Source: an uncultured Draconibacterium sp. (GTDB lineage Bacteria > Bacteroidota > Bacteroidia > Bacteroidales > Prolixibacteraceae). From it: a DNA stretch of 64,000 nt. The notes beneath the pieces are model-generated. The model searched no databases, was not told the origin of the DNA, and worked only from the letters and a program-made list of their open reading frames with translations. The DNA lies in the NCBI RefSeq assembly GCF_913060805.1, contig NZ_CAJXTC010000019.1, positions 41,603 to 105,602 of the forward strand, read 5' to 3'. The translations under genes and the position numbers were made by a program. This document shows, in pieces, positions 59,252-64,000 of this stretch; position 1 is the stretch's first letter, and every line of letters starts with the position of its first letter.

Positions 59252-60760
59252 TTAATTTTTTAGTCCAAAACAGTTCCTTACTTCTTCTCTGTCGTCAAAA
59301 TGATGTTTCACACCATTTACTTCCTGGTAGTCTTCGTGCCCTTTTCCTGCAATGAGAATAATATCGCCGGGCTGTGCCAACATCACCGCTGTTTTTATGG
59401 CATCGCGACGACTTACAATCGACACCACTTTATTTTTATATTGCGCTTCAACGCCGGCTTCCATGTCTTTTATAATTGCTTCAGGATCTTCACTACGCGG
59501 GTTATCCGAAGTGAGAATTACTTTGTCGCTGGCGGCCAAAGCTTCCTGAGCCATTTCCGGGCGTTTTGTTTTATCGCGGTCGCCACCTGCGCCAACCACA
59601 GTTATTACCTGCTCGTTTCTGGTTCTGATTTCAGCAATGGCAGCCAACACATTTTTTAATGCGTCGGGCGTGTGTGCATAATCAACAATGGCGTATTTGC
59701 CGTCTTCACTACGAATGGTTTCGAACCGGCCTTGCACTGATTGTAAATTGCTGATAATGGTTAAAACCTCGCCTTTATCCTGCTCCAACTCCACAGCCGT
59801 AGCATAAACCGCCAATAAGTTTGAAGCATTAAAAAGCCCAACAAAACGTGTCCATATTTCCTGGTCGTCCATACTCAGCAGCATTCCATCAAAATGGCTT
59901 TCAATCACTTTGCAGCGATAATCGGCCATAGTACGATTGGAGTAAGTCAGTTTTCGGGCTTTTGTATTTTGCAGCATTACCAAACCGTTTTTATCGTCGG
60001 CATTCACCAATGCAAAAGCATCTTTTGGCAAACCATCGAAAAAGGCTTTTTTGGCTTTAATGTATTCAGCAAAAGTTTTGTGATAATCGAGGTGATCGTG
60101 CGTGATATTGGTGAAGATTCCTCCCGCAAACCGAATGCCTGCAATACGTTGCTGATGAATAGCATGCGAACTCACTTCCATAAAACAATACTCGCAACCT
60201 GCTTCCGCCATTTCAGCCATTAACTGCTGAATTTTCAGCGCATCAGGTGTGGTATGCGAGGCAACCTCTTCTTTCTCGTTTATTTTGTATGAAATTGTGG
60301 AAAGCAGACCAACATTATAGCCCTGCATGCGGAAAAGTTTGTGCAACAAACTGGCAATACTGGTTTTACCGTTTGTTCCGGTAACGCCAACTACTTTCAT
60401 TTTTGATGATGGCACACCATAAAAAGCCGCGGCAATTTCACCTAATATTTTATTGGAATCTTCAACCTTTATATAAGTAACAGCAGGTTTTGTTTCTTTC
60501 GGAAGATCTTCACATACAATTGTAGTAGCACCTTTCTCTATTGCTGTATCAATAAAACGATGCCCGTCAACAGAAACACCTTTTTGCGCTACAAACAAAT
60601 TATCTGATGTGATTTTCCTTGAGTCGAATTGAATGCCGGCAACTTCCCTATCGGTTTCACCAATGCAATCAACAATCCCTATATGTTCCAATAACTCTGC
60701 TAGTTTCATCTCATCATAATTGTTAACTCTCAAAGGCATTCGATGTAACTCGCTTATCAA
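59252..60760 (-). CDS. murE: UDP-N-acetylmuramoyl-tripeptide synthetase
   Basis: VVGVTGTNGKTSIASLLHKLF, TSDNPRSEDPEAIIKDM, AGKGHEDYQE. Confidence 0.96.
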   Translation of the reverse strand: MISELHRMPLRVNNYDEMKLAELLEHIGIVDCIGETDREVAGIQFDSRKITSDNLFVAQKGVSVDGHRFIDTAIEKGATTIVCEDLPKETKPAVTYIKVEDSNKILGEIAAAFYGVPSSKMKVVGVTGTNGKTSIASLLHKLFRMQGYNVGLLSTISYKINEKEEVASHTTPDALKIQQLMAEMAEAGCEYCFMEVSSHAIHQQRIAGIRFAGGIFTNITHDHLDYHKTFAEYIKAKKAFFDGLPKDAFALVNADDKNGLVMLQNTKARKLTYSNRTMADYRCKVIESHFDGMLLSMDDQEIWTRFVGLFNASNLLAVYATAVELEQDKGEVLTIISNLQSVQGRFETIRSEDGKYAIVDYAHTPDALKNVLAAIAEIRTRNEQVITVVGAGGDRDKTKRPEMAQEALAASDKVILTSDNPRSEDPEAIIKDMEAGVEAQYKNKVVSIVSRRDAIKTAVMLAQPGDIILIAGKGHEDYQEVNGVKHHFDDREEVRNCFGLKN

Positions 60761-60801
60761 GTCCTTCTTGTAAATGATATTTAGTGCATGCTCGTTTCAT
60801 C

Positions 60802-62901
60802 TTAACTTAATGAGAGATATACCGTTTGTCCCGGGCGATATGAGCTACCGGGTTTCAACGATTGTTTTTTAACTTTTCCTATTCCGCTTAGTTTCACTTT
60901 TAATCCTGCATTTTCCAACAGGAAAATGGCGTTGCTGGCCCCCATACCAACTACATCGGGCACCGCATTTACCGGCACCACATTTTCTTCCAGTATAATT
61001 GTACTATCCTGAGTATTCAGCGAAACCATTCTTGAATCGGGCAATCCTCGTACATTTTTCAACTCCAGCTCTTCGGCCAAGCGAAGAATATCGTCGCGCT
61101 GCCCACTCTTTATCTGAGGAATATCTTCGCCTTCGCGTTTATCATCTTTTGGAGCGGCATTCGTAATCTGGCTGGCATATACTTTCTCCGAAATCTCTTT
61201 GAAAACAGGGCCTGCTACTGCTGCTCCATAAATCGAGTTTCGTGGTTTTTTAAAGGTCACTATCAGAGAATACATTGGATTGTCTGCAGGGAAATATCCC
61301 ACAAACGATGCGTAATAAGCTCCGTATTCGTAACCTTTGCCGTCCGAACGGGCAACACGGGCAGTACCGGTTTTTCCGGCCACTTTAAACTGATCTCCCT
61401 GAACACCGCGACCGGTTCCGTTTTGACAAACACCTTCCAACATTGCCTGCGCCTTTCCAATGGTTTCTTTCGACACGATCATAGGATTCAGCAATTCAGG
61501 TTTAAATGTTTTTACCAAAGCTCCGTTGTTGCGAATTTCTTTTACCAAACGCGGTTTTACCATGGCACCATCGTTGGCAACGGCGTTATAAAAGTTTAAA
61601 ATTTGCAATGGCGTGAGACGCAAATCGTAACCGTACGACATACGACCTAAAGTGGTAGTACCCCACCAATCGGCATTTCCGGGGTACTTTATATATGGTT
61701 GTCCTTCTCCGGCCAATTCCAATCCCAGAGGTTTCTGGATACCAAATCCATAAATCCGGTCAACGTAATCTTTTGGATTGTTGGTGTATTTCGACAAAAT
61801 CACTTTTGCTGTTCCGATATTCGACGACTGCTCCAGAATTTGTTTCACATTCACTTTTCCGCAAGCATGGTCGTCGGTAATATTTTCCTGTGCCCAGTAA
61901 CCGTTCCCGGTATCGAAAACATCGCTGGTATCTACAACGCCGTCTTCCAACGCCACCATCAACGAAACCAGTTTAAATGTAGAACCCGGCTCGTAACAAC
62001 CACGGTGACCCAGTGCGTAATTATCTTTTTCGTAGAATCCGTCTTTGGTTTTGCCGAGGTTGGCAATTGCTTTGATCTCGCCGGTTTTCACTTCCATTAA
62101 AACTGCAGTTGCCCATTCGGGATTCGATTTCAGCGCCTGTTTATACAACGCACTTTCGGTAATGTCCTGCATTTTAACGTCGATGGTGGTTATAATATCC
62201 ATCCCGTTTTGCGGCTCAATTTCGGTGCGGGTCACCCAGCGTCCCGACAGGTTTTGCTTGTAACTGATCCCGTTTTCGCCACGCAGGTACATTTCGTACG
62301 AGCGCTCTAAACCATTATAACCCACCGGAACCGGAGTTAAAGCATTGGCTTTATTTAAACTACCGATTGTTCGTTGAGCCAAAATTCCGAGAGGGTTGAG
62401 ACGTTTGTTTTCCTGTTCAATGATCAACCCACCACCAAATCGTCCACGACGTAAAATCGGGAAGTCCTTGAATTCTTGTAGTTGGTTGTAATCTATTTTT
62501 TCAGGAGTGAGCAGATAACCACGATTCCTGTTTTTATAAGCCGAACGCAATCGTCTTGCATATTCGCGTGATGAAGCATCTTTGTAGAAATCCGACAAAT
62601 ACCAGGCTAACGAATCCACCTCGTTGTCGAATACTTTTTTAACTCCTTCGGCTGCCAAATCAATGCGGATTTTGTAGCCCGGAACCGACGTAGCCAAAAC
62701 ACTACCATCGTCGGCACAAATCGTTCCCCGCACCGGCGGAATAATCACCGTATTGTTGCTCAGGTTTTTCTCGATTTTCTGCCAGCGTTCGTTTTTAATC
62801 TGCTGAACAGAAACAAGCCGAACTACAACATAAGCTCCGAACAACGTCAACACGAAGTATACAATTGCAATACGCGATAATATGGTTTTCCTGATCCCCA
62901 C
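60802..62901 (-). CDS. ftsI: Penicillin-binding protein (FtsI/PBP3) with C-terminal PASTA domain
   Basis: Transpeptidase EPGSTFKLVSLMVALE (SxxK), SSN, KTGTA; C-terminal PASTA VPDVVGMGASNAIFLLENAGLKV. Confidence 0.95.
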   Translation of the reverse strand: MGIRKTILSRIAIVYFVLTLFGAYVVVRLVSVQQIKNERWQKIEKNLSNNTVIIPPVRGTICADDGSVLATSVPGYKIRIDLAAEGVKKVFDNEVDSLAWYLSDFYKDASSREYARRLRSAYKNRNRGYLLTPEKIDYNQLQEFKDFPILRRGRFGGGLIIEQENKRLNPLGILAQRTIGSLNKANALTPVPVGYNGLERSYEMYLRGENGISYKQNLSGRWVTRTEIEPQNGMDIITTIDVKMQDITESALYKQALKSNPEWATAVLMEVKTGEIKAIANLGKTKDGFYEKDNYALGHRGCYEPGSTFKLVSLMVALEDGVVDTSDVFDTGNGYWAQENITDDHACGKVNVKQILEQSSNIGTAKVILSKYTNNPKDYVDRIYGFGIQKPLGLELAGEGQPYIKYPGNADWWGTTTLGRMSYGYDLRLTPLQILNFYNAVANDGAMVKPRLVKEIRNNGALVKTFKPELLNPMIVSKETIGKAQAMLEGVCQNGTGRGVQGDQFKVAGKTGTARVARSDGKGYEYGAYYASFVGYFPADNPMYSLIVTFKKPRNSIYGAAVAGPVFKEISEKVYASQITNAAPKDDKREGEDIPQIKSGQRDDILRLAEELELKNVRGLPDSRMVSLNTQDSTIILEENVVPVNAVPDVVGMGASNAIFLLENAGLKVKLSGIGKVKKQSLKPGSSYRPGQTVYLSLS

Positions 62902-62903
62902 TT

Positions 62904-63254
62904 CTAATCTTCTTTTTCAACCGTTATTTTTTGCGGAGGTCGCATTGGCTCCTGCAAACCAATTCCGGCCTCTTCAACTCGTTTTGCTACTTCCGACGGA
63001 CGGCTTGCGTCCATCAATTTGGCAGAAAGCGTTACCGATTCCGATCGCAACTCGTCCAGCTCTTCCTGCAACACAACAATCTCGCGCAGTGTGCTTTCCG
63101 ACCAGTTTCGGTTAGCGATCAACAGCAACCCCAAAACCGCAAGAAATGCCACAAACGGCATCTGCCGCAAAGTGCGCTCATCGGTAAGAATGGTGCCCCC
63201 GATAAAGGATTTCATTCCCGTACGTTTCCTTGTATTTTTATTTTGTTCTGCCAT
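62904..63254 (-). CDS. ftsL: FtsL-like division protein
   Basis: 116 aa, single TM plus coiled coil, between rsmH and ftsI. Confidence 0.75.
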   Translation of the reverse strand: MAEQNKNTRKRTGMKSFIGGTILTDERTLRQMPFVAFLAVLGLLLIANRNWSESTLREIVVLQEELDELRSESVTLSAKLMDASRPSEVAKRVEEAGIGLQEPMRPPQKITVEKED

Positions 63255-63256
63255 CG

Positions 63257-64000
63257 TTAAATTCGTTCTGCTATTCTCAGTTTTGCACTTCTCGACCGTG
63301 GATTGGCGCTCAGCTCCTCTTCACCTGCTACAATCACTTTTCGGTTTATCATTTTAAAAGGTGACTGTACATTACCGTAAAAGTCCTTCTCGATCTTACC
63401 TTCAAAATTTCCCGACTTGATAAAGTTTTTACACAGGCGATCTTCCAAACTGTGATAAGTAAGAATCACCAGGCGACCGCCGGGTTTCAGAATATTGAGT
63501 GTTGTAGCCAGAAATTCGCGCAAGGCCTCCATTTCTTCGTTCACTTCAATCCGAAGTGCCTGAAAAACCTGCGCTAAATATTTATTCTCGATTGCTTTTG
63601 GCGCACACGACGAAGCAATTTCTTTTAAACGCGTAGTTGTTTTAATCGGGGCTTCGCTTCTGGCTTTTACAATTTGTGCAACCAGTTTACGGGCATTTTT
63701 AACCTCGCCGTACATCCGAAATATCATCTGAAGTTTTTCTTCGTCGTACTCATTCACCACTTTCGCGGCATCAAGAGCTGCTTCGCGATTCATACGCATA
63801 TCGAGCGGAGCATCAAAACGAAAAGAAAATCCACGTTCGGCCTCATCAAATTCGTGCGACGAAACTCCAAGGTCGGCAAAAACCGCGTCCACCTGTTCAA
63901 CATCGTAATACTTCAGAAAATTCCGTACGTAACGAAAATTATGACGAATAAAAAAAAGCCGGTCATCCTCTATGGCATTCCCGGCAGCGTCTTCATCCTG
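63257..64000 (-). CDS. rsmH: 16S rRNA m4C1402 methyltransferase, partial at window edge
   Basis: VFADLGVSSHEFDEAERGFSFRFDAPLDMRMN; frame open to 64000, the ORF-track start is internal. Confidence 0.95.
   Translation of the reverse strand, partial: QDEDAAGNAIEDDRLFFIRHNFRYVRNFLKYYDVEQVDAVFADLGVSSHEFDEAERGFSFRFDAPLDMRMNREAALDAAKVVNEYDEEKLQMIFRMYGEVKNARKLVAQIVKARSEAPIKTTTRLKEIASSCAPKAIENKYLAQVFQALRIEVNEEMEALREFLATTLNILKPGGRLVILTYHSLEDRLCKNFIKSGNFEGKIEKDFYGNVQSPFKMINRKVIVAGEEELSANPRSRSAKLRIAERI

Noticed and set aside
63257-63892. Truncated rsmH
   Set aside because: Frame stays open to the window edge; truncation is only due to the window.

Overview
Bacteroidota chromosome window (protein family content and TTTG-N19-TAnnTTTG-type promoter). 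It has three parts. (1) Host DNA, 1-17.7 kb: TonB-dependent receptor 3' end, BlaI/BlaR1 pair, sortilin/VPS10-like BNR protein, MutS-like ATPase, LytS/LytTR two-component system with LiaF-like membrane proteins, glnS, folB, tRNA-Cys. (2) A 21.6-kb integrated element between tRNA-Cys (attL 17688-17701) and a 14-bp repeat of the tRNA 3' end (attR 39271-39284). It carries a tyrosine integrase, XRE and HTH_17 regulators, a DUF4373-like replication protein, a TerS-like terminase small subunit and one phage-virion-like protein, but no large terminase, portal, capsid or tail genes. This pattern suggests a phage satellite. Its cargo looks like anti-phage genes: a SNIPE-like membrane DUF4041/GIY-YIG nuclease, a RES-domain protein beside two Abi-alpha (DUF4393) proteins, and a Panacea-like protein overlapping a large membrane protein. 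(3) Host DNA, 39.3-64 kb: a small exosortase locus with two substrates sharing an unusual C-terminal sorting signal, plsC, APC permease, O-methyltransferase, ppiB, yqeY, and a dcw cell-division cluster with two tandem, diverged ftsZ genes. A perfect 22-nt core followed by a terminator hairpin occurs once in the element and once in the chromosome, suggesting a small-RNA pair. All family calls come from reading motifs; no searches were run.
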